A stretch of 64,000 nt of DNA from Nonomuraea jabiensis (GTDB lineage: Bacteria; Actinomycetota; Actinomycetes; Streptosporangiales; Streptosporangiaceae), in the NCBI RefSeq assembly GCF_014204795.1, contig NZ_JACHMB010000001.1, positions 1,674,001 through 1,738,000 of the forward strand. The letters are read 5' to 3'. The notes under the pieces are model-generated. The model was not told the DNA's origin and ran no database searches. It was given only the letters and a program-made list of their open reading frames with translations. Both the position numbers and the translations under genes were made by a program. Below are positions 53,191 to 62,821 of the stretch, in pieces (the stretch's first letter is position 1; every line of letters starts with the position of its first letter).

Positions 53191-54300
53191 ATGCGTGCGC
53201 CCTCCGGTTACCTACTCGCCGCGCGCTACCGGCTTGTGGAGCCGGTCGGACGCGGCGGCATGGGCACCGTTTGGCGGGCACATGACGAGTTGCTCGACCG
53301 CGACGTGGCGGTCAAGGAAGTTCGCCTGCCCAACGTGCTCGACGAGGAGCTGCGCGCCGAGCTGTGCGCGCGCACCGAGCGCGAGGGGCGGGCGACCGCG
53401 ATGGTCGCGCACCCCTCGGTCATCACCGTCTTCGACGTGGTCACCGAGGACGACCGGCCGTGGATCGTGATGGAGCTGCTGCGGGCCAAGTCCCTGGAAC
53501 AGCTCATCCAGGAGCAGGGACCGCTCCACCCGCGCCGGGCCGCCGAGATCGGCCGGCAGATCCTCGGGGCGCTGCGCGCCGTCCACGCCAAGGGGATCCT
53601 CCACCGCGACGTCAAGCCGAGCAACGTGCTGGTGACCGAGGACCGCGCGGTGCTCACCGACTTCGGTCTGGCCGCGCTGGAAGGTGACGTTTCCATCACC
53701 CAGGCGGGCATCGTCCTGGGCTCCGCGGGATACATCGCTCCAGAGCGGGTGCTGGGCTCGAAGGCCAGCCCGGCGGGCGATCTGTGGTCGCTCGGCGCGA
53801 CCCTCTACACCGCCGTCGAGGGCAGGGGCCTGCACGGGCGCCGTACGGCCGCCGCCGCGCTCGCGGCGCTGACCAGTGGCGAGCCGATCCCGATGACCAA
53901 GGCCGGGCCGCTGGCCCCCGTGCTTGACGCGCTGCTCAGGATCGACCCCGCGACCAGGCTCGACTCCGTACGGGCCTCGCTCATGCTGGCCAGGGTCGCC
54001 GCCGGGGGCTCGGCCGAGGAGCCGCTGGCGCCGCGCAAGCCCGTACGTTCCGGGCCGACGATCAACTCGTCGTCTTTCACACGCAGGCCCGCGCATCGCG
54101 GGCTCCACAGGGCCGACGTCTCCACGACAGCGCTGTCTGTCCCGGTGCCCAGGCAAGAGCGCAAACCCGGTGAGGGCGTGCACAGGAAGCGCGGCGAAGC
54201 GCGGCCGGCGCCGTCCGCTTATGCCCGTTTCAAAGCGACGGTGATAAAGTTGTGCCTTCCTCGGCGGTTCTGGCCAAGAGAACTTCGCAAGCGAGGGTAA
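53191..54300 (+). CDS. PknB-type Ser/Thr protein kinase, soluble
   Basis: 369 residues. Kinase domain 12-275: GRGGMGTVWRA P-loop, K42 in VAVKEV, HRDVKPSNVL (D140), TDFGLA (D157) and APERVLG. The C-terminal ~90 residues are basic and unstructured (PVRSGPTINSSSFTRRPAHR onward). No membrane helix. The activation loop has DVSITQAGIVLGSAGYIAPE with candidate phospho-sites. ATG 53191 is the start just before the kinase fold. It is followed after 35 bp by a second kinase, so they probably act together or arose by duplication. Confidence 0.9.
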   Translation: MRAPSGYLLAARYRLVEPVGRGGMGTVWRAHDELLDRDVAVKEVRLPNVLDEELRAELCARTEREGRATAMVAHPSVITVFDVVTEDDRPWIVMELLRAKSLEQLIQEQGPLHPRRAAEIGRQILGALRAVHAKGILHRDVKPSNVLVTEDRAVLTDFGLAALEGDVSITQAGIVLGSAGYIAPERVLGSKASPAGDLWSLGATLYTAVEGRGLHGRRTAAAALAALTSGEPIPMTKAGPLAPVLDALLRIDPATRLDSVRASLMLARVAAGGSAEEPLAPRKPVRSGPTINSSSFTRRPAHRGLHRADVSTTALSVPVPRQERKPGEGVHRKRGEARPAPSAYARFKATVIKLCLPRRFWPRELRKRG

Positions 54301-54335
54301 AGCACTTCCCAAGCGAGAATCGATATCTTCTTCTC

Positions 54336-56135
54336 ATGCCGGAACAGCAGACACGCCTGCTCGCGGAGCGCTACGAGCTCATAGCCCCGCTCGGCCGGGG
54401 CACGATGGGCACGGTGTGGCGCGCCCGCGACCGCGCGCTCGGGCGTGAGGTGGCGGTCAAGGAAATCCGCCAGGACCCGGGACTCACCGAGGAACAGCGG
54501 GCCGAGCTGCGCGAACGCATGGTCCGCGAGGGCCGCATCGCCGCGCGGATCAACCATCCCTCGGTGGCGTCCATCCACGACGTCCTGATCCAGGACGACA
54601 GCCCGTGGATCATCATGGAGCTCATCGAGGCCCGGTCGCTGGAGCAGGTGATCGACGAGGAGGGGCCGCTGCCGCCGCGGCTCGTGGCGGAGATCGGCGT
54701 GGACCTGCTCGGGGCGCTGCGCGCCGCGCACGCCCAGGGGATCACCCACCGCGACGTCAAGCCGGGCAACGTGCTCATCACGGAGAGCGGGCGCGTGGTG
54801 CTCACCGACTTCGGCATCGCCAAGGCCGAGGGCGACTCGCGGCTGACGAAGACGGGCATGGTGATCGGCTCCCCCGGCTACACGGCCCCGGAACGTGCCA
54901 GGGGCGAGTACACCGGTCCCGAGTCGGACATCTGGTCGCTCGGGGCGACGCTCTACTTCGCCGTCGAGGGGCGCCCGGCGTACGAGCGGGCCACGATCGC
55001 GGAGACGCTGGCGGCGCTGCTCACCGAGAGCGCCGACCCGCCCACGCAGGCGGGCCAGCTGCGGCCCGTGCTGAACGGGCTGCTGAACAAGGACTACCGG
55101 CAGCGCCTCAACGCTGCCAAGGCGGAGACCCTGCTGCGCATGGTCGCCGACACCCCCACGAGCGAAATGCCGGCGATCACGGCTGAGGCTCTCATGGCGC
55201 AGGAGGCCGCTTTGCCCGACCCGTTCGCCGCCCGGAAGAATCCGGCCCAGACGAACCCGGCCCAGAAGAATCCGGCCCAGAAGAATCCGGCCCAGCAGCG
55301 TCCGGCGCAGCAGAACCCGGCGCAGAAGGCCCCGGTCCCCCAGGCCGGGCCCGCGGGCCCCGCGCCGTACGGGCCGGGAGGCGCGGGCGCTCCCGGCGGC
55401 CAGGCGCCCTGGACCCCGGGCCCCGCCGGACAGGGCCCCGCCAAACAGGGCCCCATCGGGCAGGGCCCCGCCAAACAGGGTCCCGCCGGACAGGGCCCCA
55501 TCGGGCAGGGTCCCGCCGGGCAGGGCCAGGGTCCGGGCGCGCAGGCGCCCAGGGGGCCCGTCGGCGCGCCGGGCGGTCCGGTGCCAGGAAACCCGGGCCG
55601 GGGGCCGGCGTCGGGGCCGCACGGGCCGATGACGAGCCCGGGCACGCCCACCGTGCCGCGCAACGCCGCGCCTCAGCGCCAGCCGCAGTCCGGCCCCCAA
55701 GGATCCCCTGACCAGGGGTTCGACCCCGAGCGGACGGTCAGCGTCCAGCGCCCCAAGGGCCCGTTCCCGCCGGCTCCGGAGCAGGCCAGGCCGCCGCAGG
55801 GGCCCGGCGACGAGGGCGCGGTCGTCACCACGCGCATCCAGCTCCCGCCCGCCCCCGGCCAGCAGGTCTACCCGCCCACCACGCCGCCCGCGGGCCGGCA
55901 GCCCGCCCCCCAGCAACCGGGCCCCCAGCAGCCGGGCCCCCAGCAGCAGCCGCCCGCGCCGGGGGGCCAGCAGGTCCCGCAGCAGGGCAAGGGCCTGGGG
56001 ACCGACCTGTTCGCCATCGCCGGGCAGCCGGAGCAGCCCTCGGGCAACCGCAACGGCATGCTGGTGCTCATGGCGGTGGCCGCCGCGGCCGCCGTGGTGA
56101 TCGCCGTACTCATCGTCGCGCTGTTCTCCAGCTGA
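54336..56135 (+). CDS. PknB-type Ser/Thr protein kinase with repeat linker and C-terminal membrane anchor
   Basis: 599 residues. Kinase domain 13-270: [12 protein letters not shown]42, [10 protein letters not shown] (D140), TDFGIAK (D158), [12 protein letters not shown]. Then ~290 residues of Pro/Gly/Gln-rich linker with tandem units (NPAQK repeated; [10 protein letters not shown]), and a final membrane helix ([19 protein letters not shown]) ending in ALFSS at the C-terminus. There is no extracellular sensor, so it is a tail-anchored kinase. The C-terminal helix is unusual next to PASTA or NHL-type kinases. It shares 40-50% visible identity with the upstream kinase. Confidence 0.9.
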   Translation: MPEQQTRLLAERYELIAPLGRGTMGTVWRARDRALGREVAVKEIRQDPGLTEEQRAELRERMVREGRIAARINHPSVASIHDVLIQDDSPWIIMELIEARSLEQVIDEEGPLPPRLVAEIGVDLLGALRAAHAQGITHRDVKPGNVLITESGRVVLTDFGIAKAEGDSRLTKTGMVIGSPGYTAPERARGEYTGPESDIWSLGATLYFAVEGRPAYERATIAETLAALLTESADPPTQAGQLRPVLNGLLNKDYRQRLNAAKAETLLRMVADTPTSEMPAITAEALMAQEAALPDPFAARKNPAQTNPAQKNPAQKNPAQQRPAQQNPAQKAPVPQAGPAGPAPYGPGGAGAPGGQAPWTPGPAGQGPAKQGPIGQGPAKQGPAGQGPIGQGPAGQGQGPGAQAPRGPVGAPGGPVPGNPGRGPASGPHGPMTSPGTPTVPRNAAPQRQPQSGPQGSPDQGFDPERTVSVQRPKGPFPPAPEQARPPQGPGDEGAVVTTRIQLPPAPGQQVYPPTTPPAGRQPAPQQPGPQQPGPQQQPPAPGGQQVPQQGKGLGTDLFAIAGQPEQPSGNRNGMLVLMAVAAAAAVVIAVLIVALFSS

Positions 56136-56179
56136 CCCGCGCCGCGGCCGTGCGGCGGTCGTGGGTCAGACTGGAAGTC

Positions 56180-57568
56180 ATGAGCGAGTTCAGAATCGAG
56201 CATGACTCGATGGGCGAGGTACGCGTGCCCTCAGGAGCCAGGTGGCGCGCGCAGACCCAGCGGGCAGTGGAGAATTTCCCGGTTTCCGGACGCCCCCTTG
56301 AGCCGTCCCACATAGCCGCGCTCGGCCTGATCAAGGCGGTGGCCGCCGAGGTGAACGGCGAGCTGGGCGTGATCGACAAGGACCTGGCCGAGGCCGTCGC
56401 CCAGGCGGCGGCCGACGTCGCCGAGAACGAGCACGACGCCCACTTCCCGATCGACGTCTTCCAGACCGGCTCCGGCACCTCGTCCAACATGAACGCCAAC
56501 GAGGTGATCGCGACGCTGGCCGAGGAGCGCCTCGGCCGTCCCGTGCACCCGAACGACCACGTGAACGCCTCCCAGTCGTCCAACGACGTCTTCCCCACCT
56601 CGATCCACGTGGCGGCGGCGACGGAGGTCACCTTCCACCTGCTGCCCTCGCTCAGGCATCTGGCGGCGGTGCTGCGGGAGAAGGCGATCGAGTTCGACGG
56701 GGTGGTGAAGTCGGGGCGCACCCATCTGATGGACGCGACCCCGGTGACGCTCGGTCAGGAGTTCGGCGGGTACGCCACCCAGGTCGAGAACGGCGCCCTG
56801 CGCGTCGCGACGGCTCTTGAGCGCGTGCTCGAACTGCCCCTGGGCGGCACGGCCGTGGGCACGGGCATCAACACCCCGCCGGGCTTCGCCCAGGCGGCCA
56901 TCGCCAAGCTCGTCGAGGCCACCGGCATCCCGTTCGTCGAGGCCAGTGACCACTTCGAGGCCCAGGGCGCGCAGGACTCGATCGTCGAGCTGTCGGGCCA
57001 GCTGAAGGTGGTGGCCGTCTCCCTCACCAAGATCGCCAACGATCTCCGCTGGATGGGCTCGGGCCCGCGGGCCGGGCTGGCCGAGATCAACCTGCCCGAT
57101 CTGCAGCCCGGCTCGTCCATCATGCCCGGCAAGGTCAACCCGGTGATCCCCGAGGCCACGGCCATGGTCGCGGCCCAGGTCATCGGCAACGACACGGCGA
57201 TCACGTTCGCCGGCGCGTCCGGCAACTTCGAGCTGAACGTGCAGCTGCCGGTCATCGCGCGCAACATCCTGGAGTCGATCAGGCTGCTGGCGAACGTGTC
57301 GCGGCTGCTCGCCGACCGCTGCGTCGCCGGCATCACGGCGAACGCCGAGCGCCTGCGCGAGTACGCCGAGTCGTCCCCGTCGATCGTCACCCCGCTCAAC
57401 AGGTACGTCGGCTACGAGGAGGCCGCGAAGATCGCCAAGCAGGCCCTGGCCGAGCGCAAGACCATCCGCGAGGTGGTCATCGAGCGCGGCCACGTGGCCG
57501 ACGGCACCCTGACCGAGGACCAGCTCGACGCCGCGCTCGACGTGTTGTCGATGACCCGGCCTCAGTGA
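56180..57568 (+). CDS. fumC: Class II fumarate hydratase
   Basis: 462 residues. [38 protein letters not shown] and the superfamily signature [11 protein letters not shown], followed by [13 protein letters not shown], define FumC. It is cluster-free and oxygen-stable, converting fumarate to malate. It complements the FeS fumarase at 50457, which would be lost under oxidative stress or iron limitation. ATG 56180. Convergent with trpD; the two coding regions overlap by 7 bp. Confidence 0.95.
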   Translation: MSEFRIEHDSMGEVRVPSGARWRAQTQRAVENFPVSGRPLEPSHIAALGLIKAVAAEVNGELGVIDKDLAEAVAQAAADVAENEHDAHFPIDVFQTGSGTSSNMNANEVIATLAEERLGRPVHPNDHVNASQSSNDVFPTSIHVAAATEVTFHLLPSLRHLAAVLREKAIEFDGVVKSGRTHLMDATPVTLGQEFGGYATQVENGALRVATALERVLELPLGGTAVGTGINTPPGFAQAAIAKLVEATGIPFVEASDHFEAQGAQDSIVELSGQLKVVAVSLTKIANDLRWMGSGPRAGLAEINLPDLQPGSSIMPGKVNPVIPEATAMVAAQVIGNDTAITFAGASGNFELNVQLPVIARNILESIRLLANVSRLLADRCVAGITANAERLREYAESSPSIVTPLNRYVGYEEAAKIAKQALAERKTIREVVIERGHVADGTLTEDQLDAALDVLSMTRPQ

Positions 57569-58614
57569 CCGGCTGACGCCTGCGCCTGCGTGGCGTGCGC
57601 CCACAGGGTGAGCAGGGACAGCGCGGCGCCGGAGTCGACCGCCTCCGCGGCCCGCTTGTAGGCCATGCCGAGGGCGGGCGTGAGGTCGGGCGCGGGCGGC
57701 GTGCCCTCGGCGGCCACCACGGCGGCGGCCGCGTTGAGCAGCACGACGTCCCGCACCGGGCCCCGCTCGCCCGCGAGCACGGCCCGCGCCACGGCCGCGT
57801 TGTGCCGGGCGTCGCCGCCGCGCAGGTCGTCCTGGCGCGCCCGCGGGATCGACAGGTCGGCCGGGTCGAAGGCGGTGGGCGTGACCGTGCCCCGGCGTAC
57901 GACCCAGATCGTGGAGGGGCCCGTGGTGGTGAGCTCGTCGAGCCCGTCGTCGCCCCTGAAGACCAGCGAGGAGCAGCCCCGCTGGGCCAGCACGCCCGCG
58001 ATGACCGGCGCCATCCCCTGGTGAAAGACGCCGACCGCCTGCGCGGGCGGCAGGGCCGGGTTGGTGAGCGGGCCCAGGAAGTTGAAGACCGTGGGCACGC
58101 CCAGCTCGCGGCGCGGCCCGGCGGTGCGTCTCAGCCCGGAGTTGAACGCGGGCGCGAAGCAGAACGTGATGCCGACCTCGTCCGCGACCCTGACCACCGC
58201 GGCCGGCGGCAGGTCGATGACCACGCCCAGCTCCTCCAGCACGTCCGCCGCGCCCGCCAGCGAGGAGGCGGCCCGGCCGCCGTGCTTGACGACCTTGACG
58301 CCCGCGGCGGCGGCGACGATGGCGGCCATGGTGGAGATGTTCACGGTGTGGGCGCGGTCGCCGCCGGTACCGACCAGGTCCACGGGGTCGCCGGAGACCC
58401 TGATCGCGGCCGATTTCAGGAGCATGCCGTCGGCGAGCCCCGACACCTCGGCCACGTTCTCGCCCTTGGCCCGGAGCGCGACCGCGAACGCGGCGATCTG
58501 GGCGTCCGTGGCCGACTCGCCGATGATCTGCTCCATGGCCCACTTGGCCTGGAGCGAGGTGAGGGACCTGCCGTCGAGCAGCGTGGTGAGCAGTGCTGGC
58601 CAGGTGGTGGTCAT
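57562..58614 (-). CDS. trpD: Anthranilate phosphoribosyltransferase
   Basis: 350 residues. It joins anthranilate to PRPP in tryptophan synthesis. [17 protein letters not shown] is the PRPP loop; [19 protein letters not shown] and FFNLGPLTNP-like [19 protein letters not shown] are family regions, and [15 protein letters not shown] is at the C-terminus. ATG 58614 is chosen at MTTTWPALL. About 100 nt upstream lies an attenuator with a Trp-Trp leader peptide (58713-58751). The gene is alone, without trpE or trpC nearby, so it is controlled on its own. Confidence 0.94.
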   Translation of the reverse strand: MTTTWPALLTTLLDGRSLTSLQAKWAMEQIIGESATDAQIAAFAVALRAKGENVAEVSGLADGMLLKSAAIRVSGDPVDLVGTGGDRAHTVNISTMAAIVAAAAGVKVVKHGGRAASSLAGAADVLEELGVVIDLPPAAVVRVADEVGITFCFAPAFNSGLRRTAGPRRELGVPTVFNFLGPLTNPALPPAQAVGVFHQGMAPVIAGVLAQRGCSSLVFRGDDGLDELTTTGPSTIWVVRRGTVTPTAFDPADLSIPRARQDDLRGGDARHNAAVARAVLAGERGPVRDVVLLNAAAAVVAAEGTPPAPDLTPALGMAYKRAAEAVDSGAALSLLTLWAHATQAQASAGH

Positions 58615-58665
58615 GGTGAGCGCCCCTTTCGTCAGTGCTCGACGGGGGCGCGTACGACATGCGAG

Positions 58666-58723
58666 CGGCCGCCTCGTCGAGGCGGCCGGTGCGTATGCGC
58701 TGGGAGGTCCGCCTAGGAGGCGG
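58666..58723 (-). promoter_or_regulatory. Transcription attenuator of trpD (competing hairpins)
   Basis: On the minus strand, CCGCCT-CCT-AGGCGG (58723 to 58709) overlaps the end and stop of the leader peptide; then a 10-bp perfect stem, CGGCCGCCTC-GAC-GAGGCGGCCG (58688 to 58666), forms a terminator-like hairpin. The AGGCGG of the first can pair instead with CCGCCT in the second, making an antiterminator. This is the 1:2 / 2:3 / 3:4 design of ribosome-mediated attenuation; stalling at the Trp codons would free the antiterminator. Confidence 0.8.
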
Positions 58724-58751
58724 GCCACCACTGGTACGAATACGCGTGCAT
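58713..58751 (-). CDS. trpL: Trp leader peptide of the trpD attenuator
   Basis: Twelve codons encode MHAYSYQWWPAS, with two adjacent Trp codons, followed by TAG. It matches the role of trp leader peptides that sense charged tRNA-Trp; similar peptides with Trp runs are known before actinobacterial trp genes. A TATCTT box lies about 6 nt before the ATG and no ribosome site is visible, so the peptide may be translated from a leaderless transcript. The stop falls inside the first hairpin, as the mechanism requires. Confidence 0.8.
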   Translation of the reverse strand: MHAYSYQWWPAS

Positions 58752-58851
58752 GCGTTCAAGATAGCAGACCTCGTGATCCACATAGGGCCACACCGATCTA
58801 TGTCGTCGGCACCCATGCGTCGCGGAGCGGCGAGCGCCTAGGGTTCGGGGT

Positions 58852-59604
58852 ATGGCGAAGGAGCTGACGGGGCGGACCGCGCTTGTGACGGGGGCGGGGG
58901 GCGGCATCGGGGCGGCCTGCGCCCGGCGCCTGGCCGCCGAGGGGGCGAAAGTACTGGTCGTCGACCTGCGGGCCGAGCCCGCCGAGAAGGTCGCCGCCGA
59001 GATCGGCGGGGTGGCGGTGGTGGCCGATCTGGCCGATCCCGGGTTCGTGGCGGCGCTGCCTGACGAGCCCGTCGACATCGTGGTGAACAACGCCGGGTTC
59101 CAGCACGTCTCGCCGATCGAGGACTTCCCGCCCGAGGTGTTCTCGGCGATGCTGCGGGTGATGGTCGAGGCGCCGTTCCTGATCGCGCGGCAGGTGCTGC
59201 CCGGCATGTACGCCAGGGGCTGGGGCCGGTTCGTGAACATCTCGTCCGTGCACGGGCTGCGGGCCTCGCCGTTCAAGTCGGCGTACACGACGGCCAAGCA
59301 CGGGCTGGAGGGCTTCTCCAAGGTCGTCGCGCTCGAAGGGGCGCCACACGGGGTCACCTCGACCTGCGTCTGCCCCGCCTACGTACGGACGGGGCTGGTG
59401 GAGGCGCAGATCGCCGACCAGGCTAGAGTGCACGGCATCGAGCCGGACGAGGTCGTCGGGAACATCATGCTGCAGCCCGCCGCGATCAAGCGGCTGATCG
59501 AGCCCGAGGAGGTGGCCGAGCTGGTCGCCTACCTCTGCGGCCCCGCCGGGTCGTTCATCACCGGCGTCTCCCTCCCGATGGACGGCGGCTGGACGGCGCA
59601 CTAA
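58852..59604 (+). CDS. 3-hydroxybutyrate dehydrogenase-type SDR
   Basis: 250 residues. TGAGGGIGAACARRLAAEGA binds NAD; NNAGFQHVSPIEDFP, ISSVHGLRASPFKSAYTTAKHG (Ser, Tyr and Lys of the catalytic tetrad) and CVCPAYVRTGLVEAQI match D-3-hydroxybutyrate dehydrogenases, which oxidise 3-hydroxybutyrate to acetoacetate. Q-H in FQHVSP and the later H are substrate-binding positions in that family. The gene starts the 58.8-64 kb operon; the regulator begins directly at its stop. Confidence 0.85.
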   Translation: MAKELTGRTALVTGAGGGIGAACARRLAAEGAKVLVVDLRAEPAEKVAAEIGGVAVVADLADPGFVAALPDEPVDIVVNNAGFQHVSPIEDFPPEVFSAMLRVMVEAPFLIARQVLPGMYARGWGRFVNISSVHGLRASPFKSAYTTAKHGLEGFSKVVALEGAPHGVTSTCVCPAYVRTGLVEAQIADQARVHGIEPDEVVGNIMLQPAAIKRLIEPEEVAELVAYLCGPAGSFITGVSLPMDGGWTAH

Positions 59605-61491
59605 GTGAGTAAAGAGTTCCTGGAGTTGCTGGCCAGAGAGGCTTCGGCGGTCGAGTTCGAAGGGCCGATCATCGAGGCCAGGGCGCGGGGCGCCGACCCG
59701 GCCACGATCGAGGAGCTGGAGCAGGCCAAGGTCGAGGCGCTCAAGGTGCGTGACCTGCTCAAGCGGCGCGCCAGGCGCGAGGCCGAGCTGTCGGCCCTCT
59801 ACGACACGGCCGGCGACCTGGCCGCGCTGCGCGACCTCGACGCCGTGCTGGAGGCCATCGTGCACCGGGCCAGGCAGCTGCTGGCCACCGACGTCGCGTA
59901 CATGACGCTGCACGATCCCGAGCAGGGCGACACGTACATGCGGGTCACCGACGGGTCGATCTCGGCCAAGTTCAGGGCGTTGCGGCTGGCCATGGGGGCG
60001 GGGCTGGGCGGGCTGGTCGCGCAGACGGCCACCCCGTACTCGACGGCCGACTACTTCGCCGACGCCAGGTTCCGGCACAAGCACCACATCGACGAGGCCG
60101 TCAAGGAGGAGGGCCTGGTCGCGATCCTGGGCGTGCCGCTGCGGCTGGGGCAGCGGGTGATCGGCGTGCTGATGGCGGCCAACCGCAGCGCGCGGCCGTT
60201 CCACCAGGAGGAGGTGTCGCTGCTGGCCAGCCTGGCCGCGCACGCCGCCGTCGCGATCGACAACGCCAGGCTGCTGCAGGAGACCAGGAACGCGCTGGAG
60301 GAGCTCTCCCAGGCCCACAGGACCGCCAGGGCGCACGGGGAGGCCGTGGAGCGGGCCGCGCTGGCGCACGACAGGATGACCTCGCTGGTGCTGCGCGGCG
60401 GCGGGATCGAGGACGTGGCGGCCGTGGTGACCGACGTGCTCGGCGGCTCGCTGGCGGTGCTCGACGACCTGGGGCGGTCGCTCGCGGGTGACGTGGGGGA
60501 GCTCGACGCCGGGGTGTTCGAGTCGGCGCAGGCGTCCAGGGCGCTGGGGCGTACCGTGCGGCGGGGCGACCTGCTGATCGCGTCGGTTGACGTCGGCGGG
60601 GAGCCGCTGTGCACGCTGATCCTGCGCAGCGACGACGCCGACGAGCGCATCCTGGAGCGGGCGGCGCTGGTGTGCGCGCTGCTGCTGCTGTTCCGCCGGA
60701 GCGTGGCCGAGGCCGAGGGCCGGGTCAGGGGCGAGCTGCTCGACGACCTGATCTCCCGGCCCGGCTCCCCCGGCCTGGCCGACCGGGCGCGGCGGCTGGG
60801 CGTCGATCTCTCGGCGCCGCACGTCGTGGTCGTGGTGCGGCACGAGGGCCAGCGGGAACGGGCCGCGTTCTGGGCCTCGTCGCAGGCCACGCTGCGGCAC
60901 GGGCTCGCGGCCGGCCGGGCGGGCGAGGTGGTGCTGCTGCTGCCGGGGGACAACGCGGGCGGCATCGCGCAGCGCGTCGCCGCCGAGCTGAGCGCGTCGC
61001 TGCAGGTGCCCGCCACGGCGGGCGCGTCGAAGGTCTGCCTCCCGGGCGCGGCGGCCCGGCCGCCGGGCGGCGGCGCGCCCGGGGCGGGTGACGTGGCGAC
61101 GTCCTACCAGGAGGCGCGCAGGTGCGCCGAGGCGCTGATCGCGCTCGGACGGGCGGGTGACGGCGCGAGCGCGGCCGAGCTGGGGTTCGTCGGGCTGCTC
61201 GTGGGCGACGGCCGCGACGTGCACGGCTTCGTCGGACGGGTGCTCGGCGCCGTGATCGACTACGACGCCCGCAGGGGCACCGCGCTGGCCGACACGCTGG
61301 CCGCCTACTTCGGCTCGGGCGGCTCGCCCTCCCGTACGGCCGAGGCCATGCACATCCACGTCAACACCGTCACGCAGCGGCTCGACCGGATCGGCAAGCT
61401 GCTCGGCGACGGCTGGCTGGAGCCGGAACGCGCGCTCGAGATCCAGCTCGCGCTCCGCCTGCACCGGCTCGGCCACACATCCACCCCATAG
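59605..61491 (+). CDS. GAF-domain and PucR-type HTH transcriptional regulator
   Basis: 628 residues, GTG start immediately after the previous stop. An N-terminal coiled coil (about 40-65), a GAF domain (about 68-225: LLATDVAYMTLHDPEQGDTY, EEGLVAILGVPLRLGQRVIG), a middle domain of CdaR/PucR type, and a C-terminal HTH_30 (TLAAYFGSGGSPSRTAEAMH then VNTVTQRLDRIGKLLG). Such regulators activate catabolic genes in response to a small ligand bound by GAF. It likely controls the operon it sits in, possibly through the palindrome at 61514-61531. Confidence 0.87.
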   Translation: MSKEFLELLAREASAVEFEGPIIEARARGADPATIEELEQAKVEALKVRDLLKRRARREAELSALYDTAGDLAALRDLDAVLEAIVHRARQLLATDVAYMTLHDPEQGDTYMRVTDGSISAKFRALRLAMGAGLGGLVAQTATPYSTADYFADARFRHKHHIDEAVKEEGLVAILGVPLRLGQRVIGVLMAANRSARPFHQEEVSLLASLAAHAAVAIDNARLLQETRNALEELSQAHRTARAHGEAVERAALAHDRMTSLVLRGGGIEDVAAVVTDVLGGSLAVLDDLGRSLAGDVGELDAGVFESAQASRALGRTVRRGDLLIASVDVGGEPLCTLILRSDDADERILERAALVCALLLLFRRSVAEAEGRVRGELLDDLISRPGSPGLADRARRLGVDLSAPHVVVVVRHEGQRERAAFWASSQATLRHGLAAGRAGEVVLLLPGDNAGGIAQRVAAELSASLQVPATAGASKVCLPGAAARPPGGGAPGAGDVATSYQEARRCAEALIALGRAGDGASAAELGFVGLLVGDGRDVHGFVGRVLGAVIDYDARRGTALADTLAAYFGSGGSPSRTAEAMHIHVNTVTQRLDRIGKLLGDGWLEPERALEIQLALRLHRLGHTSTP

Positions 61492-61513
61492 ACTGTGGGC
61501 CCCGGCCCCATAT

Positions 61514-61531
61514 GAGTGACGCCGGTCACTC
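61514..61531. promoter_or_regulatory. Palindrome upstream of the transporter gene
   Basis: GAGTGAC-GCCG-GTCACTC is a perfect 7-4-7 inverted repeat, 23 nt after the regulator stop and 15 nt before the MHS-transporter start. It could be an operator for the PucR-type regulator or an mRNA stem that lowers readthrough or translation. No T-run follows, so a terminator is less likely. Confidence 0.5.
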
Positions 61532-61546
61532 CTTACCGTGACCGGC

Positions 61547-62821
61547 ATGGCCACTTCCATCAAGAAGATCGTCGCCGCGAGCCTGATCGGCACCACCATC
61601 GAGTGGTACGACTTCTTCCTGTACGGCTCGGCAGCCGCCCTCGTGTTCAACAAGCTCTTCTTCCCCGAGTCCGACCCGCTCACCGGCACGCTGCTGGCGT
61701 TCCTCACCTACGCCGTCGGATTCGTCGCCCGTCCGCTCGGCGGCCTGGTCTTCGGCCACTTCGGCGACCGGCTCGGCCGCAAGACGCTGCTGGTCGTCAG
61801 CCTGCTGATGATGGGGGCGGCCACGTTCCTGATCGGCTGCCTGCCGACGTACGAGACCCTGGGCCCGTCCGCGGCGCTGCTGCTGACCGCGCTCCGGCTC
61901 GTGCAGGGCTTCGCGCTCGGCGGCGAGTGGGGCGGCGCGGTGCTGATCGTCTCCGAGCACGGTGACACGGCCCGCCGCGGCTTCTGGGCCTCCTGGCCGC
62001 AGGCCGGCGCCCCCGGCGGCAACCTGCTGGCCACCGGCGTGCTGGCGGCCCTGGCCGCCTGGCAGTCGGACGAGGCGTTCCTGTCGTGGGGCTGGCGGGT
62101 GCCGTTCCTGCTGTCGGGCGTGCTGGTGCTGATCGGCCTGTGGATCCGCCTGACGATCAGCGAGTCGCCGGTGTTCCAGGAGGCGCCGCCGGAGAAGGCG
62201 CCGCCCATCGTGGGCGTGCTGCGCCACCACTGGAAGGACGTGCTCACCGCGATCGGCGCGCGCCTCGCGGAGAACATCTCCTTCTACCTGCTCACCGTCT
62301 TCGTCATCACCTACGCCAAGTCCGTCAAGATCGACAACTCCACCGTGCTGAACGCGGTGCTGATCGCCTCGGCCATCCACTTCGTCACGATCCCGATGTG
62401 GGGCGCGCTGTCGGACCGGATCGGCCGCCGCCCGATCTACCTGGCGGGCGCCGCCGGCATCGGGGTGTGGATCTTCGCGTTCTTCCCGCTCGTGGACACC
62501 GGCAACTTCCTGGTGATCACCCTCGCCATCACCGTCGGCCTGCTCTTCCACGGCATGATGTACGGCCCGCAGGCGGCCTTCTTCTCCGAGCTCTTCGGCA
62601 CGAGGATGCGCTACACCGGCGTCTCCATCGGCGCGCAGCTGTCGGCGATCGTGGCCGGCGCGCTGGCCCCGATCATCGCGGTCGCTCTGCTGAAGAGCTA
62701 CTCGAGCAGCCTGCCCATCTCGGTCTACCTTGGTCTGGCGGCGCTGCTCACCCTGGGCGCGGTCTACGCCGCCCGCGAGACCCAGGGCAGCGACCTGGCT
62801 GAGAGGATCCACGCGCGATGA
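61547..62821 (+). CDS. MFS transporter, metabolite:H+ symporter (MHS) family
   Basis: About 424 residues from ATG 61547 (a GTG at 61538 adds three). SLIGTTIEWYDFFLYGSAAA at the first helix is the hallmark of MHS proteins (ShiA, KgtP, ProP), with FGHFGDRLGRKTLLV as motif A and QGFALGGEWGGAVLIVSEH. MHS members import carboxylates such as shikimate, citrate or 2-oxoglutarate with protons. Here the neighbours suggest uptake of 3-hydroxybutyrate or related acids. Its stop overlaps the hydrolase start (ATGA). Confidence 0.88.
   Translation: MATSIKKIVAASLIGTTIEWYDFFLYGSAAALVFNKLFFPESDPLTGTLLAFLTYAVGFVARPLGGLVFGHFGDRLGRKTLLVVSLLMMGAATFLIGCLPTYETLGPSAALLLTALRLVQGFALGGEWGGAVLIVSEHGDTARRGFWASWPQAGAPGGNLLATGVLAALAAWQSDEAFLSWGWRVPFLLSGVLVLIGLWIRLTISESPVFQEAPPEKAPPIVGVLRHHWKDVLTAIGARLAENISFYLLTVFVITYAKSVKIDNSTVLNAVLIASAIHFVTIPMWGALSDRIGRRPIYLAGAAGIGVWIFAFFPLVDTGNFLVITLAITVGLLFHGMMYGPQAAFFSELFGTRMRYTGVSIGAQLSAIVAGALAPIIAVALLKSYSSSLPISVYLGLAALLTLGAVYAARETQGSDLAERIHAR

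Noticed and set aside
52863-53192. A 109-codon minus-strand frame upstream of the kinases
   Set aside because: It overlaps the probable kinase promoter, lacks a ribosome site and has no family character.
55230-55560. Short tandem DNA repeats that could suggest a CRISPR or satellite array
   Set aside because: The repeats keep the codon frame and encode NPAQK and [10 protein letters not shown] units of the kinase linker; there are no unique spacers.
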